Part shown: positions 42,201 through 52,040 of the stretch, one piece after another
Position numbering within the stretch: position 1 is the first letter of the stretch
How the letters are laid out: every line of letters starts with the position of its first letter
Assembly: GCA_008933995.1 (NCBI GenBank)
Contig: WARS01000043.1
Span: 1,712,501-1,776,500, forward strand
Reading direction: 5' to 3'
DNA: 64,000 nucleotides
Source: Datnioides undecimradiatus
Lineage: Eukaryota; Chordata; Actinopteri; Lobotiformes; Datnioididae
Notes under the pieces: generated by a model
Told to the model about the DNA's origin: nothing
Databases searched by the model: none
Seen by the model: the letters and a program-made list of their open reading frames with translations, nothing else
Made by a program: the position numbers and the translations under genes

Positions 42201-45200
42201 AACCATGATAGAAATGTTATCTGTATTTATTTTGCTTGTGAGAGAAAGTGATAAAAACGAAATCTGTACAACTGCAAATGAAATGGTGTCTTTCAGAATG
42301 AGCATTTGCAATGGAAAATTGACAAAGCCAAACATTTGAAATGATATTGCCAAGCTGATGGTGCAATGCTTATCTGCAAACTGGTAATATTTCAGAAAGT
42401 GGGTGTCTTACTGGAGGGCAGCCGATGGAGGCAGGACAACGAGACCACTAGAGAAGCTGAACAGATAAGGAACTGAAAGCGGCGAAACACAGTGCCACAT
42501 CAAATATAGTTTTTAAAGACATTATTTATCCAGGCAGTGTTTGCCGAGCATGAATGCGCTTTCTCACCAACACCCTGATTTCTATTCAGCCAGCTTCAGA
42601 CACGCCTGGAAGCTGCAAGTGCACCCACTGAACTTCTGCTGCTGGCCAATCTGTGGTTTGGGGTTAAGTGTCTTGCTTAAGGGCACTTAAGTAGTCACGT
42701 ATAAAGTCCTTTTAACACTGCACAAAAAAACAACTAGCACCCACTAATATCTGACTTTTGACTTAAGTGTGATACTATCCTTTCAGCATTCAAACCCAGG
42801 TCAAATGACTCTATTGTAGTCACACACAAGCATCTAAACAGCCAGGAACATTGCCGCTACAGGTGATTTTGAGCTTCGTATAGCATAAGATACAACACTC
42901 CATGCCTCCATATTGGCTTCTGCTGCAAATCGCTTTCCGGGTGCATTCATGGTGTTGATAATGATGTTGAATGTGAAGCACAAAAAGGCAAACACGTCTA
43001 CCGGCAACTTAAAAGGGATCAGTTGCCTATTTCCTGCATGTATGTGCTAATCTTAATGTAAAAACTGTATAAGATAAGGGTGTGCCTCATTCACGTTCCC
43101 CTAAATAAACAAGGAGACAGTTTCACTATATTGTGAAGTCATATCGTACGCAATTATTAATCTAATTTATGTTTATGTCACACCAGCAGTTGGTTTCAGT
43201 TGCGAATATTGTTGCTATGACAACCAGGCAACCACTTCTTTCACATAACCGTCAGCTTTGCGAGGTAATAATACAGCACTGCTGTATTTACAGCTAGTTT
43301 CTGCCCCCTAGTGGCCAAAAAAACCCCTCGGCCAAAGCTGTAATTGACTGCAAGCAACTTGTTTAACGCTGATTGAGCCGGGCACGGCCTTGGTGTCTGT
43401 GGAGAACGTTTCTTCTCAAGCTTGAGCTTAAAAATGTGACCCAGATCCCTTGAAAACTCCCTTGGCTGCCTGATGAGGTGGGGTTGACGGCGCTTTTCGT
43501 TGCCTGAAATGACAAACAGCAGGCAGGCGGTGGCATGCTTTGCCTGCCAAATACAGCACTCGGCGTTCAAATAGTGCTGACAGGGAAAACATAGACACTG
43601 TTATCCAGGGTACCCCACTCTGAAGCGAGATGTCGAGGGGAAAAACTCCTCCCGCCTGCAGACATAGACATCCCTGTATTCGGTGGTCGGGGGTTTCTTC
43701 TGCTACTATCATGGAAAAATCACATAAGTGCAGATTTAGGGATTTTATATTTCTTACTTAGACTTAATGTTTACTTGGGAATGTGTATAGCAACTTCTTC
43801 AGTGGATGGGCTTGTAACACCAGTTAAAAAGCCACTGTTCAAAATTAAAAACTACATTTTCTTTAATTGAGAAACTCTTAAATCATTTTATTCACCCTGA
43901 CAAACCTCTCTTTATAGATGTGGTTTTCATCTGACAATAGTGATATACTCAGTGTAATTGTTGCCCTCTTCGCCTCCCGCTGAGTTCATTGAACATTAGA
44001 GCCGTCCATTTTCTTTGATGGTTTTAATTCAGTCGAGCATACCGGCTGCTATTGCACTGCCCACTGCAATGATTAACTGCATAGTGCTGCACTCATTCAT
44101 TCGAGCGTATCCATCAAAGTACAGCCTCTTCTAACTGGAAACAAGCTTTCCCAGGGAAGCAGGCTCAGGAAACATCTGACCTGTATTAAAGAATGAATGG
44201 AGATTCCAAGACCGGCTAGTTTTGTTTCGCTGGTTTAAGAGGCGTATCGTAATTTCAAATTAAAACACAGAGTTAAGCGCTATGGAAACCACTTAAAATA
44301 ACACAGTGGAAACTCGAATGCCATCTGGCCACACTTGTAGCTGCCAGTAGAAGAAGCTTGCACCTACAGTATATAAATCCCTGTGTTTGGTCTAGTCAGG
44401 ACAGATTTGGTAACAACTGGCTTAGAGAGAGAGAGAGAAAGACATTTTGATTGTTCTTAACTTTATGATATGAAGCAACATAATGGTGCCTGACTATGTT
44501 TGTAAGAACATCTGGGTTTCAAATCACTTTACAGTTGCATGTAAGGGACGTGGGACCCGTTTTCCTTTTTATCACAGTTGATTCCAATTTAAAGGATTTG
44601 TTTTAATGGCATCCCTGAATTTCTGTCAGTATGGCGCGGAGCATGGCTGTACTTTACATAATGCAATACCTTTGTGCTTCAAGCTGCCCTTTTTGAGGAG
44701 AAAAAGCTAATTTAGAACACTCTGCCACTGCAACTCTTACTAAAAATGACCCAAAGAGTGAATTAATTCAAACCGCTGAATGCATTATGAGGTTTATATA
44801 AAGCGGAGTGTTTTGCTTCCACTGCCTCTTCAGAAACTTAAGCTGTATGATTAGATGGTTCCTACCAGAATGCTTCTTGGGACTTGTCTTATATCCTGAA
44901 TATCTTAGCATACAGGTTGTACCTTTGACATTTTATATAAGAGTTTCGTGCCCGCACAAGCCTTAGAAGCGCTTTAGCTGCCAGTCAAGTAATATTACCT
45001 ATGGAAAAAACAAACTTTTACGCGCTGAACCCTAAACGACCAATAGAACTCCTCCCACTTCGCTCCTTTTCAAGTGTGCTATTAATAACTGTTCTCAGCC
45101 ACCTGTGAATGAATGGGTGACGCACACTTCACATTACACCTGAAACAGTCATGGTTCCTGACAAGGCCACCCACCCTCTTTCCTGTTTTTTAAGTCCCCA

Positions 45201-46350
45201 CTTAAAACTGCTTATTTGTCTGCATCCTAATCTAATGAATGCACAATGCACGTCTGTATCTCCAACCCTCCAGGTATGTATGTATACGTGGAAAACTTCA
45301 CATGGTCCACATGGGCCTGTGACCCTTATAACCCCCAGTCCTCCCCCTAATCTCGTAATCTTTAGCGGAACAGCAGCCTCTGTGATCACTGGCAGATCTA
45401 GCGCGTTGCATACCTTCCTGCAGTGGCGCTCTGGGGGGATATAAGGGAATATCTGCAGGTAATCCACATCTCCTACTAATATTTGCAGCCGGATTCATCT
45501 AATAAGACCTGGCCCTGTGCTTATGGGTGGGCTCGGCGGGGGGTGAAAGCATGGCCTTCTATGGGAAAATAAAGCCAGACTACTTAACTAAGAGAAGTGA
45601 TATGAAGAGGCACCCTCTGAGATGACCTGTGTGATTGGGAGATTGAGATGCATCTTCAGCTGAATGCCTCAGTGTGCACTGTTATACAACCGACGCCTCT
45701 GCCAGCAAATCACAGCCTAATGGAAAGAGGCACTGTAAACACTGTAGCACGAACAAAGGCCATTTCGGTGTAATGAAACAAGCTTATAGAGGCCTTTGGT
45801 TAATATGCTTGAAGACAAGGTGCGGCTATAGCTTTATGGTAATATGCCCGAGTCTATTTGCTTAAATGGGAGAACAACGCAGATTGATTTTCCTCTAAAA
45901 ATGCCACTTTGTTAAATACACAGACTATAAATCCTGCAGTTTTATAACAAATCTCAACTAAAACTCCTATGACATGTATGTATATGCATCTACTTTGCTT
46001 CTAAATGCCTGTTAGAAGAAGCATCATGCGGTTTATGCTTCATACATCGCATGTTATTAAGCAATTAAACAACTTTCATCATTGAGCAAGTTATAGAGTT
46101 TGGTTACCAACTCTATCAGGAGCAAACAGTAAGTAAAACCAGTGTTGACATTCATTTTTTTCATTACATTGATAAAAAAACTTTACTCAGGTGTCTTAAT
46201 GTTTCATTAAAAACATACTCTCAAGGCAAATTAGTTTATTAGTCTTTTTATTATTATTATTATTATTATTTTAACCTTTATCATAAGAAAATGAGCCTAA
46301 CACCCGGAATGCAAATTACAACTTTTGTAAAATATCTACAGGGGAAATAA

Positions 46351-46422
<72 letters not shown>

Positions 46423-48631
46423 CTAGGTTAGCTGGCAGGTCGGGGTGCAAGGGGACATGCATTTGCTTTCAATTTCATTTCTACAACCACACAAAGAATT
46501 CGGTGCGACTGCAGATGTCATTTCTAGCAATGTCTTTTTCTCAATAACCACGAAACCCTATAGCCATGTGGCGAACACATGAAAATGGCATGCGCTCTAC
46601 GTGTTATTGTAACGTAACCCTGAGTGGAGGAGGAAGGAAATGTTCACAATATTTATGACCACAACACGCAAAATTTACATTTCAGAGTTCGTGCCCATTC
46701 TGTTAGCCTTTCGGAGACTTTTGTCCAAATCATTTATGGTGACAGATGGTTACCCTGCACAGCGCTGGATCTCAATGGGAGACAGCCCCCTCTGATGTGT
46801 TATGGAGTCATCAGCAGCCGCTTGCCAAGTTTAATACGGCCGGGGACCGTAACTCTCCAGGCAACTACTACTAAACATGCCAGACAGGTCTGGCTCTCTC
46901 CCCTCCCTGAGATCGATATCAAATTGTCTCGCAGAGCATCAGCAATCAAGCACACCAGAACGGTGAGCGCTCAGACACTCCAGTCAAAGGTTACAGATGG
47001 CCTGGCCAGCTTCAGCCTCAGCCAATGTGTGACCGCTGTTTTAAAGAGTTCTTTGACAGTTCAACATCTCTCCACCCCACCGCTCTCCCACTCCCCGCTC
47101 CTCCTCCTCCACCACCTCCTTCATCCCCTTCCCTTCCCTCTCCCCTCCCCGTTGTTTTCCTTTCTCAGCCGTCCTGATTAAACCTGGAGATCCCGGCGGG
47201 AGGCTCTGATTTCCCAGCCCTGACTGTTACTGTAGTGAAGTCAGCGCTGCATGTCCTCACACAGAGCCAGTCAAGCCCACCAGCTACAGACAACTGAGCA
47301 ATGAATGAAGTTTGACCACTGCAACATCTGCAGGATACGGGCATGGTGTTACTGTGAGCTGTTGTGTCTTTATGTAAATCTCTGTCAATATATAAGTAAA
47401 ATACATTTTACATATTTAATGCAGTTGCGTTATTTATAGGCTAATAAATGATTCACTAAAGCTTTACAGATCAGTTATCAAGAACAGCTTGAGAGTCCTC
47501 GACCTGCACAGAACTTGCTTCATCCTTTTTTAATTAGCTCTTTGATTAACCAGGAAGACCCATCCCATGGACTTAACTTCTAAAGAGGACAAGTGGACAT
47601 TACGTTACTGTTCCTGGCTGATGGGCCCGTTTAATATCTGCAGTATGCCAGTTGAGGATGGACTACTCTTTGGCTAATCTGTCATTGTAGCCTATTCTTT
47701 CTATTTCAGATCAATCCTGGATTGTATTATTACTCTGATTTGCTTTACACGTTTGCATGCATATCATATCATAGAGGCTATAAAGCATCATCGGGAGTAT
47801 AATAATGAATCTGAGTCAGGTTTTTATGTTTAAAGGTAAAGAATTTGTGGATTAAGGCAGGTTGATCTATTCAGTTCATCAAGTGCATCATTGAAAAATA
47901 ATAATTAGGTGTTTTATTACAGTTTGAAAGCCCCTCTTTCTCTTGACGCGCTCACACGCGCGCACCGACGCGCTCTGCAGCGGCAGCTAGATCGACAAAT
48001 TACCCGTGATGGCAAGAAATCATTGGAGGGTAATTATTTACTAAATCCACTTCGATGTAGATACGCCACCGGCTTCGGCTTCGAGAAGAAACATTAAACA
48101 TTGACAAAAACTGGATTTCTGAATTTGATAGCGCAGCTCGGTGCAGTTCAGAGGGTAAGCAAATTACATCGCCCGGAGCCACTGCTTCTGCATGAATGGA
48201 GCCTTTTTTTATGATCACAGGGAAAACTTCTCCCGGGGGACCTGGAATTTCAGAGGGTTTTCCCCCCAAAACATACACGGGTTCACTTTAAAGGTAGAAG
48301 GTAATTTTGCACTTCCTATCCTGGATAATGCTGTTTGTCCTGAATGAAACGCTCTCTTTCATTGCAGTTTAAACTGAAGCAAGATGTGCATTTTAACAGA
48401 ATGGCTTGAAGCCCAGCTGGAGTACGCATTTCGTTATGAGTGTGAGGCAAAAAAAAACAAAAAACAAGTTCGTGTTCAAATAACTTTTCCAAGTGTTACA
48501 AACAGCAATGAAAACTCACCGTTTTGCTCCTTTACACCTGGAGGGTGAAATTTGCTGACATGACTTGATTCAGCTTCCGAGCCATATTGTTGGAGAAGCG
48601 ATGCAAGTAGGAATAATAATGGAAGGATCAT
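5305..48631 (-). CDS. pdgfc: Platelet-derived growth factor C, complete six-exon gene
   Basis: PDGF-C is a secreted growth factor. It is released as a latent dimer, and removal of its CUB domain by tPA/plasmin-type proteases lets the cystine-knot domain activate PDGF receptor alpha. The six coding exons join in frame (intron phases 1, 2, 0, 1, 0) into 341 residues, against 345 in human. Visible parts: signal peptide about 1-20; CUB about 40-158 with the family blocks FPHTYPR, TVLVWRLVA and LTFDERFGLEDPED; hinge with YLEPERWQ; basic site KKAR at 228-231; PDGF domain about 241-336 with SCTPRNFSV, CLLVKRCGGNCACC and KKYHE. The extra residues inside CGGNCACC are typical of the C/D subfamily. Intron lengths are 28494, 4799, 7765, 135 and 1108 bases. 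The only close alternative, PDGF-D, fits the residues less well. Whether other pdgfc copies exist in the genome cannot be seen here. Confidence 0.97.
5419..6526 (-). other. pdgfc intron 5
   Basis: The 1108-base intron is bounded by GTAAAC and TTGACAG. It holds a (GT)13 microsatellite at 6267-6292 and no recognisable gene. The open frames at 5443-5930 carry no known motif. Confidence 0.85.
6267..6292. repeat. (GT)13 microsatellite
   Basis: A perfect GT dinucleotide run of 26 bases following a T run, inside pdgfc intron 5. Confidence 0.97.
6527..6744 (-). CDS. pdgfc: pdgfc coding exon 5: main part of the PDGF cystine-knot domain
   Basis: The exon encodes the end of codon 232 and residues 233-304. 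It contains DLNLLREEVRLYSCTPRNF, REELKRTDAIFWP, CLLVKRCGGNCACC and CQCVP..VTKKYHE. Cysteines at 247, 271, 277, 281, 283, 284, 288, 291 and 293 supply most of the knot and the inter-chain bridges. The donor is CACGAG|GTAAAC, in phase 0. The left boundary is chosen at 6744 because it keeps the family length. Acceptor AGs three bases either side (starts at 6747 or 6741) are equally in frame. Confidence 0.95.
6880..7087 (-). CDS. pdgfc: pdgfc coding exon 4: hinge and processing site
   Basis: The exon encodes residues 163-231 plus one base. The first half (TVSEPEVPAVLPPSLQGIEE) is the variable linker. The second half holds the conserved KYLEPERWQ, YKPTWHVLGK and the basic site KKAR. Human PDGF-C has RKSR at the matching place, where proteolysis frees the growth factor domain. 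The acceptor is CCTGCAG|ACT (AG at 7089-7088) and the donor is GAG|GTAAGA after 6880. Confidence 0.96.
7088..14852 (-). other. pdgfc intron 3
   Basis: The 7765-base intron has no supported gene. It holds one clear fish-type interspersed repeat (13309-13520) and short A or T runs such as 7431-7443. All open frames in it are short and without motifs. Confidence 0.8.
13309..13520 (+). repeat. Teleost interspersed repeat (CATCCATCCAT...TTTAGAGTT type)
   Basis: The stretch runs from CATCCATCCATGCATTTTCT through TATCCCAGCAGTCACTGGGC, GGTTGCCAGTCCATCGCTGG and GGTCAATTTAGAGTT to CATGCATGTTTTTGGG. I recognise this order from a very abundant fish repeat, often seen as the tail of non-LTR elements. Class and name cannot be fixed without a library search. 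The copy is diverged. Confidence 0.8.
14853..15033 (-). CDS. pdgfc: pdgfc coding exon 3: second half of the CUB domain
   Basis: The exon encodes the last base of Lys102 and residues 103-162. It begins YDFVEIEDPTEKTILGRWCGS and runs through SKGNQIRIRF, SDEYFPSEPGFCIHY, all strongly conserved CUB sequence of PDGF-C. The acceptor is ACCAG|G (AG at 15035-15034). The donor is GTG|GTACGT with GT at 14852-14851. The exon ends in phase 0 just after the CUB domain. Confidence 0.97.
15034..19832 (-). other. pdgfc intron 2
   Basis: The 4799-base intron has no gene I can support. It holds a run of 23 A at 17364-17386 and a GT/GA-rich patch near 18248-18345. Open frames at 15261-15578 and 17980-18422 show no motif. 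Confidence 0.8.
17364..17386. repeat. Poly(A) tract of 23 bases
   Basis: An uninterrupted A run preceded by GGAGAGAAACGTCCTCTCTT. It could be the tail of an old retrotransposed insert, but no SINE body or target duplication is recognisable. Confidence 0.9.
19833..20025 (-). CDS. pdgfc: pdgfc coding exon 2: first half of the CUB domain
   Basis: The exon encodes residues 38-101 plus two bases of Lys102. It opens with VQDSHQEKVITVS and carries the CUB blocks SPDFPHTYPR, VLVWRLVA and IQLTFDERFGLEDPED, then a cysteine (C101) that pairs with a later CUB cysteine in the family. The acceptor is TTATAG|GA (AG at 20027-20026) and the donor is CAA|GTAAGA after 19833. The split AA+G codon gives Lys102 across the junction with exon 3. 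Confidence 0.97.
21503..21592 (+). repeat. Teleost repeat fragment (GCTAGCTGTTT...GCTAAGCTAGGCTAA)
   Basis: GGCTAGCTGTTTTCCACTTC followed by TCTTGTGCTAAGCTAGGCTAA and CCAGGAGCC matches the order of an abundant fish repeat that reads GCTAGCTGTTTCCC...ATGCTAAGCTAAGCTAA. It is a short, diverged copy recognised from memory of the consensus. Confidence 0.55.
23322..23510 (+). repeat. Teleost interspersed repeat fragment
   Basis: The stretch contains CTCCACCCTCTCTTCCATAT, GGCTTCAAAAATGCCAGATC, CCACAAACCAATGGGTGATG and a TACAGTCTGTGGTC end. These blocks occur together in a frequent fish repeat whose copies often end in CATACAGTCTATGG. The copy is diverged and its class is unresolved. Confidence 0.6.
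25528..25551. repeat. (AC)12 microsatellite
   Basis: A perfect AC run of 24 bases within a longer CA-rich patch in pdgfc intron 1. Confidence 0.97.
28417..28438. repeat. (GT)11 microsatellite
   Basis: A perfect GT run of 22 bases in pdgfc intron 1. Confidence 0.97.
32098..32640 (+). pseudogene. Decayed mariner-family transposase
   Basis: Ordered pieces of a mariner transposase appear on the plus strand in changing frames. GYDPETEQR at about 32139-32165 lies beside the first catalytic Asp block. LVVFFSIHGVVHREFIPQGEPVN at about 32223-32290 follows it. LSPD at about 32447 and KMKFKPKGCCFD at about 32502-32535 resemble the segment after the third Asp. AQGDYFGGD at 32605-32633 is the C-terminal end. 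The HHDNAPAH block is not recognisable between them, and stops and frameshifts interrupt the rest. The element is dead. Its terminal repeats were not found. Confidence 0.8.
32768..32791. repeat. (GATT)6 tetranucleotide repeat
   Basis: A perfect GATT tandem run just right of the mariner relic. Confidence 0.95.
37019..37096. repeat. Inverted repeat able to form a 17-19 bp hairpin
   Basis: The left arm TGACTTACTGGAAGAGT (37021-37037) pairs with ACTCTTCCAGTAAATCA (37078-37094) with one mismatch in 17, and two further pairs extend it outward. The loop is 40 bases. The loop length resembles a pre-miRNA or a small MITE remnant. I recognise no known miRNA in either arm. Confidence 0.6.
39217..39245. 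repeat. Compound (CT)n(AT)n microsatellite
   Basis: A CT run passes directly into an AT run in pdgfc intron 1. Confidence 0.93.
40548..40855 (+). repeat. Teleost interspersed repeat (GTCAAAGGTCAAGGTCA type)
   Basis: The stretch contains CTGGAGGCATTATGTTTTCA, GGTTGTCTGTCCGAATGT, ATTCTTGTGAATATCCCAGG, GGGAATTTCTTCAAATTTGG, AAAGGTTAAGGTCATTGTGA, GATGAC and CAAAAGGTCAAAGGTCACCC in that order. I recognise this from a very frequent fish repeat. It shows no coding capacity. It may be a non-autonomous DNA transposon, but the class is not established from sequence. Confidence 0.8.
41047..41069. repeat. (AT)n microsatellite
   Basis: A short AT run starting GATAGATATAT in pdgfc intron 1. Confidence 0.93.
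46248..46272. repeat. (TTA)8 trinucleotide repeat
   Basis: A perfect TTA run, 78 bases left of a long AT microsatellite. Confidence 0.95.
46350..46422. repeat. (AT)n microsatellite followed by poly(T)
   Basis: About 57 bases of nearly perfect AT are followed by 16 T. It is the longest simple repeat in the window and likely length-variable. Confidence 0.96.
47068..47166 (+). repeat. Pyrimidine-rich tract
   Basis: About 100 bases are almost entirely C and T, with CTCCTCCTCCACCACCTCC and CCCTTCCCTTCCCTCTCCCC. The strand bias is striking. It lies about 1.4 kb from pdgfc exon 1. It falls inside a 185-codon open frame (46624-47181) whose end is therefore low-complexity. Confidence 0.85.
48520..48631 (-). 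CDS. pdgfc: pdgfc coding exon 1: signal peptide and N-terminus
   Basis: This exon encodes residues 1-37 plus the first base of codon 38. It starts MILPLLFLLASLL, a hydrophobic signal peptide, and ends in VKEQN, which matches the KEQNG of mammalian PDGF-C. The ATG at 48631-48629 is the first in-frame ATG after an in-frame TAA at 48709-48707, which fixes the start. Its context is weak (C at -3, A at +4). The donor is G|GTGAGT with GT at 48519-48518. The leftover G joins GA of exon 2 to make Gly38. Confidence 0.94.
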
Positions 48632-49300
48632 TTGGATGAGTGGTGGTTGGCGATCACAAGGCGCTGTTGACGGTTGATGGTTTGTATCACCACACACAAG
48701 CGTCGTTTACAGGACAGCGGTGCTGTTTTGGACACATTTGGAGAGGATAAACGCAGAGTAGAATCCACATAATCTTAATCATCAGTCCCTCTGGAAAAAA
48801 AGTGAAATTTATATCTCCCTAAATCAAGACAAATCCTCCTCCAAAGCCTCCAGTCGAGTCGCTTCTGCGCAATGCAAGTGCGCACCTGTTGGTCCTGTGG
48901 AAAGTTGGATACAGAGTTGGACAAAGTTTGGTTTTAAGTGATTGTAATCCCGGATTTAGTTGTAAAAGCGTCCCTTTGTAGGCATATCATCATCATTAGA
49001 GGGGCACGGATGCATTTTGGCTAAAGCGCGCGTCCACGGTGCGTTCTTGACTCTGTCTGACTAAATCCCTGCCGATCTTTACGCATTACAGCGAAGGCTC
49101 ACGCACAGAAGACAGAGAGAGAGAGAGCCCGGCAACCTGATACAGTCTGTACCCAGAAAGCATTCGTAACAGCGAGACGAGTTCTGTTGTCTGGCGAGCT
49201 CTTGAGTCATAACTTGGTGGAGACTGAGATAAAATATCGCTGTGCGGCGAGGGTTGGGTTTTTTGGAGACTGCCAACTGACGGCACAACAGGTGCTATAC
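48632..49300 (-). promoter_or_regulatory. Likely pdgfc 5' UTR and promoter region
   Basis: The stretch upstream of the pdgfc ATG is richer in CpG than the flanking DNA, chiefly between about 48840 and 49265 (TGCGCAATGC, GCGCGCGTCC). No convincing TATA box or start site is visible. The assignment rests on position. Upstream ATG triplets exist on the minus strand at several places in it. Confidence 0.4.
48687..48737 (-). promoter_or_regulatory. Possible 16-codon upstream ORF in the pdgfc 5' leader
   Basis: An ATG at 48737-48735 opens 16 codons and stops at TGA 48689-48687, 55 bases before the pdgfc start. It lies in a different frame from pdgfc. It matters only if transcription starts upstream of 48737, which the sequence cannot show. 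Both this ATG and the main one have C at -3. Confidence 0.35.
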
Positions 49301-50874
49301 ATAAAGTACAACTTCCCAGCGGAGGAAACTCCCCGGCATGTTAACTATTCCATTGCTGCCCGATCCAATGAGGTGTTTCGCCCATTTTCAGTCTGAAATG
49401 TGCAAACGCGGAACCCCTTGTTGCAATCAACTTCACATGTTCCCAGTAAGTTTCCGGGGGGAACCGTGTCAGCGTTTCCAGAGAACTTAAGACAGCTCAG
49501 CACAGTCAGCCGTGCGCAAAAGAATAACGATGTCATACTGCATTTGGTCTCCTCCACAGTACTCCTACGCGATAAGCCAGTAAGTACCAGCGCAAAATTA
49601 CCATTACACAACTACTGAAACCAGTTAAAGCAGAAAGACAGTGAACAAACTGTACCACATTCTTAAAAAAATGATAATTTTGAGACTTAAGGTGAGCAGA
49701 TATTTACTTTATTAGTGTAGAATATTCACTACAGGTCCCCTCACACATCAAAAATTTGGATTTTATAAATTTTTTAAAATTGTGAAAAAGTGGAGTATTT
49801 TTTTTTTTTTCCTGAGTAGATTTTTGCTTATGTCAGTGAAAAAGAATGCTCTGTTGTAACTATTCGGCCTAAATGAAATACAGCAACAAGAGAAATCCCT
49901 TGCTACTGTGTCCCATTTGCCTCCAATGTGCACATGCTCATAAATATATATATGTTTTCCCCGCTTGTCTTTACACTGGGCTGCATCTTTGTGCCTCACT
50001 TCCATTTTTTTTTTTTTTTTTTGCCCGGTGCATCACGGTCCATCAAATATATCACATATACTTGGTTAAACAATGGAGTCCACATGTGCATATTCACATG
50101 AGGCGCTTCATTATTCAAAAGGAAACTTTCCATAAGAAAACACACCTAAGTTAGCCCGTCGTAAGCGTGGAGCGATTGTTTAAAGCCTCAGTTCATTTTC
50201 CACACAGAGGGAAGAAAGATAAATGTGTACTCGCGCAAGAGTTTTCAACACGCTGTTGTGCATTCTGCCGAAATATTTCTGTGGAAGGAAATGTTTAAGG
50301 GCTTCTCAATTTGTCATATCAAAGCAGAGACACCGCTTGGAACAATACTCCCTCCTGTTCCCAATTTCCTTTCTCCCCAGCACACTGTTGTACCTCATCA
50401 ACTCCGTTTCATGTGGTTCCTCCCATCCTATTGTTGGCGAAATCCGCCGGTGTATCCCCCCCCAGTATATGGCAAGTCTGCTGCAGCACAGACACAACAA
50501 TCAAAGGAGAGCCGGGGACATATTGAACCCATTGAGCCAGACACATGATGCAATGCTGCAGCAATTTACCCCCAGTCTCACATAGCTCAGAAACTACCAC
50601 CTCAAAGAGAGTGCAGAGCAGCCATCTCTCCAGCATCAAGGTATGAAGGAAGGTTTTGTGGTTTTAATCAAAGTTAATGGCTGGGAAAAGAAGGCACGGT
50701 GCATTGATACAGTCATTTCATACGTGTGTTGCCCCCGTGGAGAGGGGCATATAGAGGTCTGCTTGTGCCTTCTGCAAGGGCCAAGGCCCTTTGTGTAAAG
50801 GAGAGTATCACATTCCAGCCCTGCAAGGGCCTGCAGCAGATGTCAGCACTTCAACATTGTGGAATCCCTCTCTT

Positions 50875-50877
<3 letters not shown>

Positions 50878-50918
<41 letters not shown>
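50878..50918. repeat. (CA)20 microsatellite
   Basis: A perfect CA run of 41 bases in the intergenic region. Confidence 0.98.
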
Positions 50919-50920
<2 letters not shown>

Positions 50921-51768
50921 ATACACACTCATTCACCCCTTGAGGTTTTGTCTGTAAAAGCCGGGTATTTTGTCTCGTTGTCCACATTTGATTGCCGCTT
51001 CCACGGTGGTCTTGTGAAACGTGGAGGCTTTGATACGAAGAAATATAATAAACAGAGGAAATTAGAAACAAGACAGACCTTTTGGGTCACGACTAACACA
51101 CAGAGGCATGCCAGCCAGGAGGGCTCTGTGTCCGCCGAGCAGACTGGAGATGGAAATGTATACAACGGAGAATTCACAGTCGGCGGCTCCCAGCTAAATC
51201 CCATTAGACTTGCTTGCCTTTTCGGGACACATGCTGTCAAACAAACAAATGCCCTCTCCAAATCAGTCCGCGTTACACAACGCATCTGTCACGGTGTCCG
51301 CGAAAACACCAGTTTTGTTCCAGGTGAAATGAAGTGAAACACAAGGGAGCGGACGTGTTTGTTAAATCCCGATCGCGCCTCATTATTGCACCTTGAAGGA
51401 AAAAGGCCTTTGAGATGACTTCATTTATATGGTAAAAGCCTCCCCGTAGCGGCAGCCAGAGATTTTGCTGTGTGGTCCTGCGAAGATCCACTGGAAGCGG
51501 GAAATGTGCCAGCAGAGGAATTTAGAAAGAAATGACTCACATTTCCTCTGAATGTCTAACAAATTGAGGTCTTTTACATTCATTGTTATGCCTGATGAGT
51601 TCTTATCATTGAAAACACAAGGTTGAACTAATGTTTGCTCTAAGGGTGCTCTGTCCTTCAACATGTGGACACACTTTAATATATCAGCGAGATCCTCAAT
51701 TTGCATGGATATTAAAGCCCTTTGAGTACGTTTGAGATGTGAAAAGTGTGGCATCGTGGTGATTAATT

Positions 51769-51840
51769 GCCCCCCCTGGCTGCATTTGGCTTTGAAACCA
51801 GAGCCCCCTGGTGGTGCCCCTTGGGGCTACAGCCATGTCT
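51769..51840. repeat. Possible fish repeat fragment (GCCCCCTGGTGG)
   Basis: CCAGAGCCCCCTGGTGGTGC followed by CCCTTGGGGCTACAGCC resembles fish repeat ends that carry GCCCCCTGGTGGC. The match is short, and a small AGCCCC/GGGGCT inverted pair is visible. Confidence 0.4.
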
Positions 51841-51973
51841 TTACCACACTTGTTGATGCCACTGCAAGTAGAGTTCCTGACAAACTACCCAGCCTCCTCT
51901 AAAGGAAGGCATCCCAGCATGTGGTTCAAATAATATCTGTGGAAAGATATTACCGTGTTGTCTTCTAATGAAA

Positions 51974-52040
51974 CCATCCACCCATACATTTTCTAATCTG
52001 CTTATCCCGTTCAGGGTCAGGGGGCGGGGGTTGGAGCCCT
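51974..52040 (+). repeat. Teleost repeat fragment (CATACATTTTCTAATCTGCTTATCC type)
   Basis: CCATCCACCCATACATTTTC followed by TAATCTGCTTATCCCGTTCA, GGGTCAGGGGGC and TTGGAGCCC is the start of a very common fish repeat family. Only the first 67 bases are recognisable. Confidence 0.7.

Larger units (their letters stand above)
20026..48519 (-). other. pdgfc intron 1 (28.5 kb)
   Basis: The intron lies between GTGAGT at 48519 and TTATAG at 20026. A very long first intron is usual for this gene in vertebrates and tends to hold enhancers. No nested gene was recognised on either strand. Repeats, a mariner relic, a hairpin and microsatellites inside it are listed separately. The remaining sequence is unannotated AT-rich DNA. 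Confidence 0.85.

Noticed and set aside
46624-47181. 185-codon plus-strand open frame as a gene
   Set aside because: It shows no recognisable domain, its end is a low-complexity pyrimidine tract, and no splice or promoter context supports it.
48629-48697. Upstream extension of PDGF-C from a GTG at 48697
   Set aside because: It would put about 22 polar residues before the signal peptide; the first in-frame ATG at 48631 directly starts the hydrophobic segment.
50726-51337. 203-codon plus-strand open frame
   Set aside because: It reads through a (CA)20 run as a His-Thr repeat and has no family motif; a chance frame.
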